A DNA stretch of 49,485 nucleotides from a virus, in IMG/VR virus record IMGVR_UViG_3300025736_002256, positions 1-49,485 of that record. One strand, given 5' to 3'. Both the position numbers and the translations under genes were made by a program. The first letter of the stretch is position 1, and the number at the start of each line of letters is the position of its first letter. Shown one piece after another: positions 16,243 to 24,836 of this stretch. A model generated the notes under the pieces. It saw nothing but the letters and a program-made list of their open reading frames with translations, was not told the origin of the DNA and ran no database searches.

Positions 16243-17255
16243 CAATTATATTATCGTAATTTTTTTAATTATTACTTCTATATGTTTCCATATAGTTTAG
16301 ACTATATCATTATCTATTTACATTATTTAATATTATTTTTTCACATTCAATTAAATTTTTTATAATTTGTGTACCAGTAAATCTTATAAATTTCCAACCT
16401 TCTTTTTCAATATTGCTTTGTCTAATCTTATCTTGTTTTTTTCTTTTATTATGCCAATATTCTCCATCGCATTCTATAATAAGATTTGAATTGTTTATAA
16501 CAAAATCTACACAATATCTTAATATTTTAAAATCATATTTATACTTAATATTATTTTTTATAAGTATATTTTCTATGATTTTTTCAATATTTGTTTTTTT
16601 ACCTTTGAAATATATTAATGAATTTTTAAGGACATCTGGATTTTCTATTAATAACTTTTTTCTAGCATTGCTCATATTTAATTTAGCTTTATCAGTTTTT
16701 GGTATTCCTTTCATAGCATCTATTCTTCTTTTTCTGATAATTGGATTTTTCCAATTCTCTTTATTTGCAATACTAATTTTTATTCTATTTTCTTTATTTT
16801 TCATTGCATTATTTTTAATAAGCTTTTTTCTAACATCTTTACGTTTAGCAGGATTTTTATTTCCTGTTATACTTGGTCTTTTTTGACCTCTTTGCTTATT
16901 AACATATTTTGCAACTCTTTCATCAGTTTCTACAGTTAATCCTTTATTCCAAGGTATTTGTTTTTTGAATGTCATATAATTAGTAGTGTTAATTATTTTA
17001 AGGGCTAATAAATAGACACTACCTATTTATTACTTACGTCCTAATGGAACCCATAATATTAAATTGTCAATGTAACAGATATTCGGCGCTCGTGGGATTA
17101 TTATATTCTCTATTTAGAGTTTCAAATCCTAGTCGTTGCACCTTCCAAAAACATTTAATTCTTGGCTTGGCTCAGGATTGTCCTTTTCAGGAGTTTCCCT
17201 GAATTCACCGAATTTACTATATATGTTTACACACATATGGGGCTATATTTCCTTA
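16243..17255 (-). mobile_element. Group I intron 1 of the capsid gene (with Vsr-like endonuclease)
   Basis: 1013 bases. R-type element GGTGCAACGACTAGG at 17128-17142 and S-type GATATAGTCT at 16299-16308 give the P7 pairing. The 5' exon ends GGGT, with GCCC nearby in the intron for P1 (G.U at the site), and the intron ends in G at 16243. Splicing joins GGG T to AT TTA, restoring GYLFPDEF. The endonuclease gene ends 2 bases before the S element, so it fills the P8 loop region. Confidence 0.9.
16310..16975 (-). CDS. Vsr-like (EDxHD-type) homing endonuclease in group I intron
   Basis: 221 residues. N-terminal basic NUMOD3-like repeats (KKQIPWNKGLT, KGIPKTDKAKLNMSNARKK) are followed by a PD-(D/E)xK/Vsr-like nuclease core: FKILRYCVDFVI, NLIIECDGEYWH, then QSNIEKEGWKFIRFTGTQI. 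This architecture occurs in intron-encoded EDxHD endonucleases and DUF559-type proteins. A closely similar core is found inside the second portal intein (19881-20927). Confidence 0.85.
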   Translation of the reverse strand: MTFKKQIPWNKGLTVETDERVAKYVNKQRGQKRPSITGNKNPAKRKDVRKKLIKNNAMKNKENRIKISIANKENWKNPIIRKRRIDAMKGIPKTDKAKLNMSNARKKLLIENPDVLKNSLIYFKGKKTNIEKIIENILIKNNIKYKYDFKILRYCVDFVINNSNLIIECDGEYWHNKRKKQDKIRQSNIEKEGWKFIRFTGTQIIKNLIECEKIILNNVNR

Positions 17256-17589
17256 ACCCACCATCAGCAGCAACACCTTCAGCTAAAGCCTTTAAAGAAG
17301 CTTTGTCATTTTTAATAGCTGCTTGGAAAAATCCTATGATTTTTTCATTGGCAGTCATTTCACTAACATCTTTCTTCATCAATTTTTCTAAATTTAGAAT
17401 ACCAGCTATCTTTTTTTCAACTTTCTTTACTTTAGGAGTCTCGAGACTAGCAAGTCTTGTTTCTATATCAGAAAAACCAAGCTTTTCAATTACTTTTGTA
17501 GCAGCTTTATCAATCTTAGTTTCAAAATCTTCAATCTTTTTAACTTCTTCAACCTTTTCAACCTTTTTTACTTTTTTCTTTTTTAACAT
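17256..17589 (-). CDS. Major capsid protein, exon 1 (delta/scaffold domain)
   Basis: 334 bases encoding 111 residues plus one base. Lysine/glutamate-rich and probably coiled-coil for the first 90 residues, which fits the delta domain that HK97-like MCPs use in place of a separate scaffold, then ALAEGVAADGG, the conserved start of the mature shell region. The reading frame past 17256 enters intron sequence and stops, so residues after ADGG in the unspliced frame are not capsid. The start ATG is 6 bases after the protease gene stop. Confidence 0.9.
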
Positions 17590-17594
17590 TATAG

Positions 17595-19769
17595 TTACTT
17601 TCTATTTAGTTTATTAAGTGCAAAATTTGAATTTTTTGCAATTGTTTTCAAAGCACGTAGTACAATGTCATTAGCTTCAACTAATTTTTGTTTAACTACT
17701 TTCTTTGGTTCTCGACCTTTAACTTCACCATTTTCTTTAGCTTTTACTGGAGTTGGAATAGTTTTATCACCTTCTGGTGTTTCACTTAAATCCAAAAGTT
17801 TCTCCAGAGCTATGGCTGCATTATTCAAAGCCTCAACGGCTTTTGTAATTATTATTTTATTTTTCTTAGATATAACACGTCCTACTTTTTCTTCTATATC
17901 TATTATTACTGACTTTGTAACTTCACTTGAAATACTATTAACTAATTCTCTTTGTTTTTCTATTTTATCTAAACTCTTTAATAAAGCATCACCTATTTCT
18001 ATTTCATCATCTTCAACTATCATCTTAGCAAAATCCACTAATTCTTTAATATAAGCACCAGTATATCCTTTTGTTTTATCTAATATATTCTTTAATAATT
18101 TTTTATCAATTTTTCCAGCCCATTTATTAATCATATCTTTTCTTATTTTTCTATTAGGAGCTTTAAAATCTAATACATCATGGAAACGTCCAGGTCTATC
18201 TAATAATGCTTTTGGTAATTGTTCTGGGAAATTAGTAGTTAATACTGTTAACATACCTTTATTTTCAGATATACCATCCATTTCAGTTTTTAACAAATCA
18301 ACAGCAGAGCCTTTAAGCCAAGTATCTATATCTTCTATAAACAATATGCTTGGTGCTAAATCTCTAGCTAATTTAAATGATAATGCTAATGCTTCAACTA
18401 CACCAATCTTATAAAAGTCTTTAGATGATACCCAAACAAAAGTTGAATCTGCTTTATCCATCATTACTTTTCCAGACATTGTTTTTCCAGTTCCTGGTTC
18501 TCCTAAGAACAACATTCCTCTATTAGATGATTCACTCTTATTCTTATTAAGTTGACTAACTGATTTTTTTATAGAATTTTTTATATCATCATCTAAAATA
18601 ACATCATCCCAATCTTTCTTAGTATTATCTATAAACTCACCTCTTAAAGAAAACTTTTCTCCCTTTAAATAATTATTTTCTTTTACCCAATTATGTACAT
18701 CTTTTAATAATCCTTTATTATAATCCTTATCCTTAAGAGTGGTTACAATGTTTACCTTTAGTCCGAACCAAGTTGGACTAACTTTAACAGCAATTCCATC
18801 ACCATCTTTATTTTCATAAAAATTAACTCCTTCGACTAAGAAATCATCTGACTTTTTAGAGTTTAATTTAATTACTTCATAAATTGGTGGCGATTCAGTT
18901 CCATTCCATTCGAAATTTCTAGTATCTTTTAATTTAAAATCACTAAATATATTTTTTAAACTAGCAAGATAACTACCTAATAATGGACTTGGTATTAAAA
19001 AACCATTTTTAAATATTTCTTTTACTTTGCAATCTAAGAACTTTGTGAATAAACTATATTCGAAAGTTGAAGGTGGCATTTCTACACTATCTACATCAAA
19101 TGCTTTAGATAATGATTTATTCCATCTTATAAACTTTTTAACTATTTTTTCTTTTGGTTTCTTTTCTTTAGATAATTTTTTAGGTTTTTTAATAGTTTCT
19201 TTTGGTTCTTCTTCTTCTTCTTTTTTTGGTAGAGCATCTGTATTAGTTTTTGAATCACCACAACAACCTTTTTCTTCAATCCATTTATTAACTTTTTCTC
19301 CTAATTCTTTTTCTTCTACTTCATCTAAATTTTCAGCACTTTTTTCTAAACTTTTTAATGAAGTTAAAGCACTAGCATTAGCAGGAACAGCAACAGCAGA
19401 TACTTCTAACAATTCATTCTTTTGTCCATCTTCCCTAGCTGGTATAAAACCAACGCTCCAAGCCTTCAATATTTGTGGTTTTGATGTAAACATTGCTTCT
19501 ATATTTCTTGCTAATTCTGTAAATTTATGAAATATTGGTTCGAATATTAATTTTTTACCTTCAACTCTCATATTTTTAGCAATACCTATAGTAAATTGTG
19601 GACGATAATCATGACCAGCTTGTAATACTGGATTCTTTTTAAAGTTTTTTAAATCCCAATCATCAACTTTTAGACTATCACCAACTCTATCAATACTTTC
19701 ATCTGAAGCAATAGCAACTAATTTACCATCTACAATTTCGGTTAATGCTTCTATGTGTTTTGTTTTCAT
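17595..19769 (-). CDS. HK97-type prohead protease with embedded AAA+ ATPase
   Basis: 724 residues. Residues 1-140 are a prohead maturation protease: AGHDYR (catalytic His53), KAWSVGFIP (Ser105) and VSAVAVPAN. A lysine/glutamate-rich linker (about 145-215) leads to an uncharacterised domain (235-390), then an AAA+ module: Walker A GEPGTGKT (423-430), Walker B ILFIEDID (475-482), sensor TTN (511-513) and arginine finger RPGRF (525-529). After it, EEKVGRVISKKN (626-637) is the C-terminal signature of ordinary prohead proteases, so the ATPase is inserted between protease body and its normal tail. Position between portal and MCP is canonical. Confidence 0.88.
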   Translation of the reverse strand: MKTKHIEALTEIVDGKLVAIASDESIDRVGDSLKVDDWDLKNFKKNPVLQAGHDYRPQFTIGIAKNMRVEGKKLIFEPIFHKFTELARNIEAMFTSKPQILKAWSVGFIPAREDGQKNELLEVSAVAVPANASALTSLKSLEKSAENLDEVEEKELGEKVNKWIEEKGCCGDSKTNTDALPKKEEEEEPKETIKKPKKLSKEKKPKEKIVKKFIRWNKSLSKAFDVDSVEMPPSTFEYSLFTKFLDCKVKEIFKNGFLIPSPLLGSYLASLKNIFSDFKLKDTRNFEWNGTESPPIYEVIKLNSKKSDDFLVEGVNFYENKDGDGIAVKVSPTWFGLKVNIVTTLKDKDYNKGLLKDVHNWVKENNYLKGEKFSLRGEFIDNTKKDWDDVILDDDIKNSIKKSVSQLNKNKSESSNRGMLFLGEPGTGKTMSGKVMMDKADSTFVWVSSKDFYKIGVVEALALSFKLARDLAPSILFIEDIDTWLKGSAVDLLKTEMDGISENKGMLTVLTTNFPEQLPKALLDRPGRFHDVLDFKAPNRKIRKDMINKWAGKIDKKLLKNILDKTKGYTGAYIKELVDFAKMIVEDDEIEIGDALLKSLDKIEKQRELVNSISSEVTKSVIIDIEEKVGRVISKKNKIIITKAVEALNNAAIALEKLLDLSETPEGDKTIPTPVKAKENGEVKGREPKKVVKQKLVEANDIVLRALKTIAKNSNFALNKLNRK

Positions 19770-19820
19770 ATTATTAAATTAATTATTACGTCGCCTTCAG
19801 GCTTATTCTTATATATAAAA

Positions 19821-22800
19821 TTATTTATTGCTTTTAATAGACCTACCTTCAATAAATATAGGAGCTAACTGACATCTACAATTATGCACAACAAAACCTT
19901 TTGCAATATAACTTTCATCTTCTTTAACTGAAAAATTATAAAGCATCTTAGGTTTTTTTGGTTTCCATTGTTTTGCACTATCAACAACAACATTAATTGT
20001 TCTGTATTTATCATTATGATTAGCCATAACCAACTTAACCTCATCTGCAATTGATTGTAAATTAGAATTTATTTGTTCATCTAAAAATCTTAAAACAATA
20101 AATCCATTATCTTCAATTTCTTTCTGTCTTTCTTTATCTTTTTCTATATCTTTATGCCAAAAATTACCATCACATTCTATTAAAATATTAGTATCCTTAA
20201 CTCTAAAATCTGCAAAATAATATCTATCTCTTCCAAGAGAATCTACCTCTTTTTTCTTAATAGGATATTGTGGTTCTATTTCAATATTATTTTTAGTCAA
20301 AATCCATCCAGTTTTTTCTTCTAACCAAGTTTTACCATAATTTTTTGAACCTAATGACTTTGCTGCTTTTTTTCTAATTTCAGGATTATTTAATTTAAAC
20401 TCTTTAATATTTTTTCTAGCTTCTTTTAATTGTTTATAATTCCAATCTCTATCACCATTTCTCCATTGATTTTTCATACTTTTACTAATTTTTTTTGACA
20501 TTAATAAACGATGTTCTTCACTTGCCCATTGTTTTTTAGTTGTAGCCTTACTACTACAAGTATGATTACAATATTTTTGAAAATAAGGTATTAATTCATT
20601 ACAATATTGACAATGATTTGCTAACATTTCTAATTTATCACCTTTTTTTATCTTATTAGCTTCAACCCATTTTCCATTACATAAAATTGGATGCTCAGAT
20701 GTTAATGTTAAAGATTCCTGCATTCTTGTAGTTTTTTTATTCTTTTTATTTATTCCAAAATTAAATTTAATTGTTGTTGTATCAGGAATCTGTTTTGGTG
20801 TTCTTATTAATTTTGTAACTTTTCTAAATCTCTTTTTATGTGTTAAAACTAAATCATCTACTTTAATTTTTCCTATTTGTTTCCATCCTTTAGAAGTAAA
20901 TATTGGTATTTGTGGGTCTATAAAACAATTTGTATGGAGAGGTGGGTATTCTGTTGTGTCATAATCCAATGTCATTTTTCCACCATCTGAACCAGTAATT
21001 TCAACATCTTTATCAAAAAATGATGAACCAAGTGGTACAATTGCACCAGTCATTGGAGCACAAAATTGACAAGCATCTGGTTCTACATTCCATTCTTTTG
21101 CTTCAACTACACCAGATTCTACAAATGCTCGTTCTGTAGCAGCAGAATTATATCTAACAGTTTCAGTTCTTGCTATTGCTTCAGCTCTACTTTTATTAGC
21201 AACATCAAATATATTATTTATTCTTTTTCCAATTTGTGGTATAGACTCATTATTTTTTAATCCTTCAGCTACTTGATTTTTAATAGCAATATTAGTTGTC
21301 TTAGTTACGGAATTTGAAAACTTTCTTGTTTCAGCTTTAAGTAATGTTTGTACTTCTTCAGTTGAAGTATCCATAACCATATCAACACCTAAAAATGTAA
21401 ATGTTTCATCAGCACTTTCTTTAAATAACTCTTCAAGTACTGGCATAACCACAGCTATTGTTATTGCCGCTTCTTCTACTTTATTCAATTGTAAACCTGA
21501 TATATCTACACTAGCCTTAATTGCTTTTTTCTTGTTTAAATTTTTAAGAACTTTTTTTCTTTGTTGTTCAAATACTTTTTTTTGTTTATCACGTACTGGC
21601 TTTATAAATTGTCTTGATAAAGCATCTTTTACTTTCCAAAAATGTATTTTTTTATTATCAGACCATCTAATGATTTTCTTTTTCACATTATATATTTCTT
21701 TTTTAAGCATTTCCTTTACCTTTTCTTTCATTTCATTTTTAGATTTTTTAATCCTTTTTGCTTTCTCTTTATGTCCTGGATTTCTAGCATTTAATCTTTT
21801 TATTCTTATATTTGATATAATATTTTTATCTTTTTTACCTTTAACTTTTAATTCTACAAATTTAACAGACTCATGTGCCATACCCATATCACTATCAATT
21901 GGTATAAGATTAAATGGTTTATAAATTGAATCTCCTCCTTCGACTGGTGGCAATCCTTCTGCTAAACGAACTTCATTTGTAGTAAGCCATTTATCAATAC
22001 CTTCTGTATAATTTTTTAATTTTACTTCTTCATCTTCTGGTATTGGATTAGTAAAATCTAAAAACATTTCTTCAGAACCAGTAAACATTGGAACATAAAA
22101 CTCATTTAATTGTTCTATAATTCTTTCCATCTTTGGTTGAATAGTCCAACGTGCAAAAATATAATTAGCAGCTTTTGCCGAATTTCCACTCGCAGTTATT
22201 TTGCCATTACGTCTTGTAATAAAAATATGATTAGGAACTTCAAAACACCAAACCTTACCACTATAATTTATTTCTTCTTTACAATCTCTTAATTGATGTT
22301 CTTTTCTATTACTTATATTAACAACATATAATATTTTTCTATTTTCACGAGTATCGTGATGAACCTTTATAGAAACTGAATAACCAAGTTTTAATGCAAT
22401 TTCTTGTACATCATCAGCTAATTGAATTGATGTTGTCGCATAACATCCACTATTTCTATCTTCTCTTTTATCCCAACTACCATCACCCAACATTAAAGCA
22501 TCAAATAATATTCTTAATTGTCTTTTGTTTAATTTTTTAAATTGTAATGGAATTTTTTTTATATCACATCCATCTCCACAATTTTCTCTAAACCAACTAT
22601 TAACTGCTTTCCCATAAACATTCCAATATGTAGCACCACTTTCAATTTTATATTCAGTATGAGAAAAACCAGTTTTCTTTAAACAATTTCTCATTTTAGA
22701 AATATTTTCTTCACTTTTTTTCTGACAAATAGTATGAACATATCTAAAATTTGGAGAAGTTTCTTTTAACAATCCACCTTCTGATAAAAAATATCCTAAA

Positions 22801-24128
22801 TATTCTAAAAAAACATCACCATTAATTTTAACTTCATCTGATAATGTCTTATTATTTGCAGTCAATCCTTTTTTTACTTTTGGAATTATAAAATCATTTA
22901 ATTCTTCTATCTTATCATCATCATAATTAAAATTAGCTTTAATATGTATTTCACTGTTATTAACTTTTCCAATTTCTTCTATTTTATATTCTTTTATTTT
23001 TTGTGTTCTATACCATATTTTATGATTAGGTGTAATTAATACATCAACATTTTTTGTTTTCATATGTACCATTTTGCCATCATAATCATAAACAAATTTT
23101 TCTTTAGGTATATGATACTCTATTTTATTTGTATCTTTATTAACAGTAGCTATCTTTTCATTCTTTTTTACTTCCCAATATTTTTTAAATCCATTTTCAG
23201 TTAAAACTTCAGTATCTTCTGAATGACAAGCATAATTCACTCCTTCAGTTTGTGCTAATACTGCTTTTGGAACACGGAAAATACCAAATATCTTATCTCT
23301 TGTAAATCTTTGTTGTTCCAAGAAGTCCATATCTTTTTGAGTGGTAGCAAATTTTTCAAGTTTCATATCACCAAATAAAACCATTAATTGTTGTGATTTT
23401 TTTGTTCCTTTATATTGTTCTTCTATACTATGCTTTAAAACTTTTTTTTGTTCATCATCCATTTGAACCACATTGACATTCAAAATAGAATCTGGTCTTG
23501 CAGAATTTTCAAAAAATTTACTATTCCATTCTTCAGCATTAATATCTACATCTACTGACCTTGCAGCAGCTTCTAATGTTCCTAATCCTCTAAATGGTCT
23601 TGCTGGGTCTGGAAATTTTATAAATATAATATTTTCTTTTGGTATAGTTATTTTTTTACCCATACCAACTTCATATCTATAACCACTAATAATAGTTTTT
23701 TTATCAGCTATTGGAGTTAACTTACTTGGGTCTAAAAAGAAAATACCAGTAACACCACTAGCATCTTTTTCTAAATACCAAGGAGATTCTCCAGTTAATT
23801 CTAAATAAGCAGAAGTTAACCAAAAATGGTCAAATTTTGTAGTAAAATCATTGACTTTATATAAAGTATCTAAAATTGGACTATCCGTAACTTCTTCAAT
23901 TTTATCACCTTTTCTTTTATATAATTTTATATCTATTTGAGCTATCTCATCAGCTATAGCAGATGTACATGCAAAAACCCATCCCCTCATTTCTCTCAAT
24001 AATATTTTCTTTTTTGCATATCCTAATTCATATTGTCCAGCACCATACAATTCAATACCTGCTGGATTTTTTTTAGAAACTTCTTTTTTTCCAGTGAAAG
24101 CATTGAAAATATTTTTTAAATATCCCAT
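19821..24128 (-). CDS. Portal protein fused to MuF/SPP1-gp7 domain, with two inteins
   Basis: 1435 residues from ATG 24128 (MGYLKNIF); upstream in-frame TTG is unlikely. After removal of two 349-residue inteins about 737 remain. The portal part has GWVFACTSAIADEIA, GESPWYLEKD, NIIFIKFPDP and the joined NYA-SAKAANYIFAR. A lysine-rich linker leads to the MuF part: NKSRAEAIARTETVRY, VEPDACQFCAPM and the joined PPLHTN-CRCQLAP. Portal and MuF proteins are normally separate neighbouring genes. The 19 residues after the second intein finish the protein. Confidence 0.92.
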   Translation of the reverse strand: MGYLKNIFNAFTGKKEVSKKNPAGIELYGAGQYELGYAKKKILLREMRGWVFACTSAIADEIAQIDIKLYKRKGDKIEEVTDSPILDTLYKVNDFTTKFDHFWLTSAYLELTGESPWYLEKDASGVTGIFFLDPSKLTPIADKKTIISGYRYEVGMGKKITIPKENIIFIKFPDPARPFRGLGTLEAAARSVDVDINAEEWNSKFFENSARPDSILNVNVVQMDDEQKKVLKHSIEEQYKGTKKSQQLMVLFGDMKLEKFATTQKDMDFLEQQRFTRDKIFGIFRVPKAVLAQTEGVNYACHSEDTEVLTENGFKKYWEVKKNEKIATVNKDTNKIEYHIPKEKFVYDYDGKMVHMKTKNVDVLITPNHKIWYRTQKIKEYKIEEIGKVNNSEIHIKANFNYDDDKIEELNDFIIPKVKKGLTANNKTLSDEVKINGDVFLEYLGYFLSEGGLLKETSPNFRYVHTICQKKSEENISKMRNCLKKTGFSHTEYKIESGATYWNVYGKAVNSWFRENCGDGCDIKKIPLQFKKLNKRQLRILFDALMLGDGSWDKREDRNSGCYATTSIQLADDVQEIALKLGYSVSIKVHHDTRENRKILYVVNISNRKEHQLRDCKEEINYSGKVWCFEVPNHIFITRRNGKITASGNSAKAANYIFARWTIQPKMERIIEQLNEFYVPMFTGSEEMFLDFTNPIPEDEEVKLKNYTEGIDKWLTTNEVRLAEGLPPVEGGDSIYKPFNLIPIDSDMGMAHESVKFVELKVKGKKDKNIISNIRIKRLNARNPGHKEKAKRIKKSKNEMKEKVKEMLKKEIYNVKKKIIRWSDNKKIHFWKVKDALSRQFIKPVRDKQKKVFEQQRKKVLKNLNKKKAIKASVDISGLQLNKVEEAAITIAVVMPVLEELFKESADETFTFLGVDMVMDTSTEEVQTLLKAETRKFSNSVTKTTNIAIKNQVAEGLKNNESIPQIGKRINNIFDVANKSRAEAIARTETVRYNSAATERAFVESGVVEAKEWNVEPDACQFCAPMTGAIVPLGSSFFDKDVEITGSDGGKMTLDYDTTEYPPLHTNCFIDPQIPIFTSKGWKQIGKIKVDDLVLTHKKRFRKVTKLIRTPKQIPDTTTIKFNFGINKKNKKTTRMQESLTLTSEHPILCNGKWVEANKIKKGDKLEMLANHCQYCNELIPYFQKYCNHTCSSKATTKKQWASEEHRLLMSKKISKSMKNQWRNGDRDWNYKQLKEARKNIKEFKLNNPEIRKKAAKSLGSKNYGKTWLEEKTGWILTKNNIEIEPQYPIKKKEVDSLGRDRYYFADFRVKDTNILIECDGNFWHKDIEKDKERQKEIEDNGFIVLRFLDEQINSNLQSIADEVKLVMANHNDKYRTINVVVDSAKQWKPKKPKMLYNFSVKEDESYIAKGFVVHNCRCQLAPIFIEGRSIKSNK
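19881..20927 (-). mobile_element. Intein 2 in portal-MuF gene, with Vsr-like nuclease
   Basis: 349 residues: Cys1 (CFIDPQIPIF), VLTHKKRF, block B TSEHPIL, terminal FVVHN and Cys+1. It has no LAGLIDADG motifs. Instead the middle holds a four-cysteine zinc-finger-like segment (CQYC, then C-x3-C), basic repeats and a Vsr/DUF559-like nuclease core (NILIECDGNFWH, DNGFIVLRFLDEQI). It is inserted in the most conserved motif of the MuF domain. A Vsr-like nuclease inside an intein is unusual. Confidence 0.9.
22182..23228 (-). mobile_element. Intein 1 in portal-MuF gene, LAGLIDADG type
   Basis: 349 residues: Cys1 (CHSEDTEVLTENG), block B TPNHKIWY, dodecapeptides YLGYFLSEGG and LFDALMLGDGS, terminal asparagine (ITASGN) and Ser+1. 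The penultimate residue is Gly instead of His, a known variant. Removal restores the portal motif EGVNYA-SAKAANYIFA. Its sequence is distinct from the other four inteins here. Confidence 0.9.
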
Positions 24129-24175
24129 ATTTTTAAAAGTAAATAACAAAAAAACATCTTATCATACGATAAAAT

Positions 24176-24243
24176 GGTTCGTAAACCTAAGACGTTATCA
24201 TTATCACAGCTTCGTAAAGCCGAGAACTTATAATTTCGTAAAA
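24176..24243 (-). other. Three hairpins with identical UACG loops in portal 5' leader
   Basis: In the gene sense, GGTT-TACG-AACC (24176-24187), GCTT-TACG-AAGC (24209-24220) and TTT-TACG-AAA (about 24234-24243) are three small stem-loops with the same UACG tetraloop but different stems. They lie 48 to 115 bases upstream of the portal start. Different stems with the same loop suggest selection on RNA structure; role unknown. Confidence 0.6.
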
Positions 24244-24271
24244 CTATAAAGTTCGTCTATAAATTTTTTAT

Positions 24272-24577
24272 AATTAACTTTCAGCTGAGGAGTAGTTTAA
24301 AGGATGATAGTCCTATACCTACTCCCATTTATATACACGTTATTAGAGTAGTCTACGGTTTTGCTAGATATTTACTAAATATACTTCATAAATATCCACT
24401 TAAGTTTGACCGTGAGGTGTTCTAAAACACCACTACTCTATATCACTTGCCATCAGCTCTAATGCCGATAGGGTCTGACGACCCGCAAGGAATAAAATCA
24501 GTAAGAGCTAGTCGTTATATATCTGTTGCGTGAAAATATAACTAACATCACTCTAAAGTTGCAACTGAAAATTAACT
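24272..24577 (-). ncRNA. Candidate structured RNA upstream of the portal gene
   Basis: About 306 bases without a gene. AGTTAATTTTCAG (24565-24577) can pair with CTGAAAGTTAATT (24272-24284) through 13 bp with two G.U, closing a branched fold. Inside are AGAGTAGT/ACTACTCT (24432-24439 with 24345-24352), GGAGTAG/CTACTCC (24319-24325 with 24289-24295), GGTGTT/AACACC, GATATTTA/TAAATATC, ACGGT/ACCGT and a CTTGC/GCAAG arm holding two hairpins. The many nested helices argue for a functional RNA on the gene-sense strand. The family is not recognised. The rest of the gap, 24578-24641, shows nothing. Confidence 0.55.
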
Positions 24578-24641
24578 ATTTTATATTTTGTATTTTATAT
24601 ACCTCTATTATACACCCAAAACGATATAATGTCAATACCTT

Positions 24642-24836
24642 TTACATTTTATTGAGTGTATTTCTTATATTATCTTTATTTAATATCATTAAAACATCCC
24701 CTCTGTATTTAACATTACAATTTTTACACATATATTCTTTCTTGCTATCAAGGTGTGGCTTGCTAGTTTTTGTAATTATATTATTACAACTTTTTCTTGG
24801 ACAATACCAAATATATACTATTCTTTTATTACGCAT
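24642..24836 (-). CDS. Small zinc-ribbon protein
   Basis: 64 residues from ATG 24836 (MRNKRIVYIWYCP), which overlaps the stop region of the upstream GT. Cysteines CPRKSC and CKNCNVKYRG form a likely zinc ribbon (C-x4-C, C-x2-C). Function unknown; such proteins are common in phage accessory regions. It is the last gene before the non-coding region that precedes the portal. Confidence 0.6.
   Translation of the reverse strand: MRNKRIVYIWYCPRKSCNNIITKTSKPHLDSKKEYMCKNCNVKYRGDVLMILNKDNIRNTLNKM

Noticed and set aside
14327-17255. MCP broken by frameshifts or decay (pseudogene)
   Set aside because: Intron core elements, P1 pairing, terminal G and exact frame restoration explain the gaps better.
17227-17589. 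Separate 120-residue lysine-rich protein downstream of the protease
   Set aside because: It ends in ADGG followed by intron bases; it is the delta-domain exon of the MCP.
24129-24149. TTG start for the portal at 24149
   Set aside because: ATG 24128 gives a normal portal N-terminus and the preceding residues have no support.
24272-24577. A third group I intron
   Set aside because: An R-like AACGACTAGC is present at about 24510, but I find no matching S element and no exon to interrupt; it lies between two complete genes.
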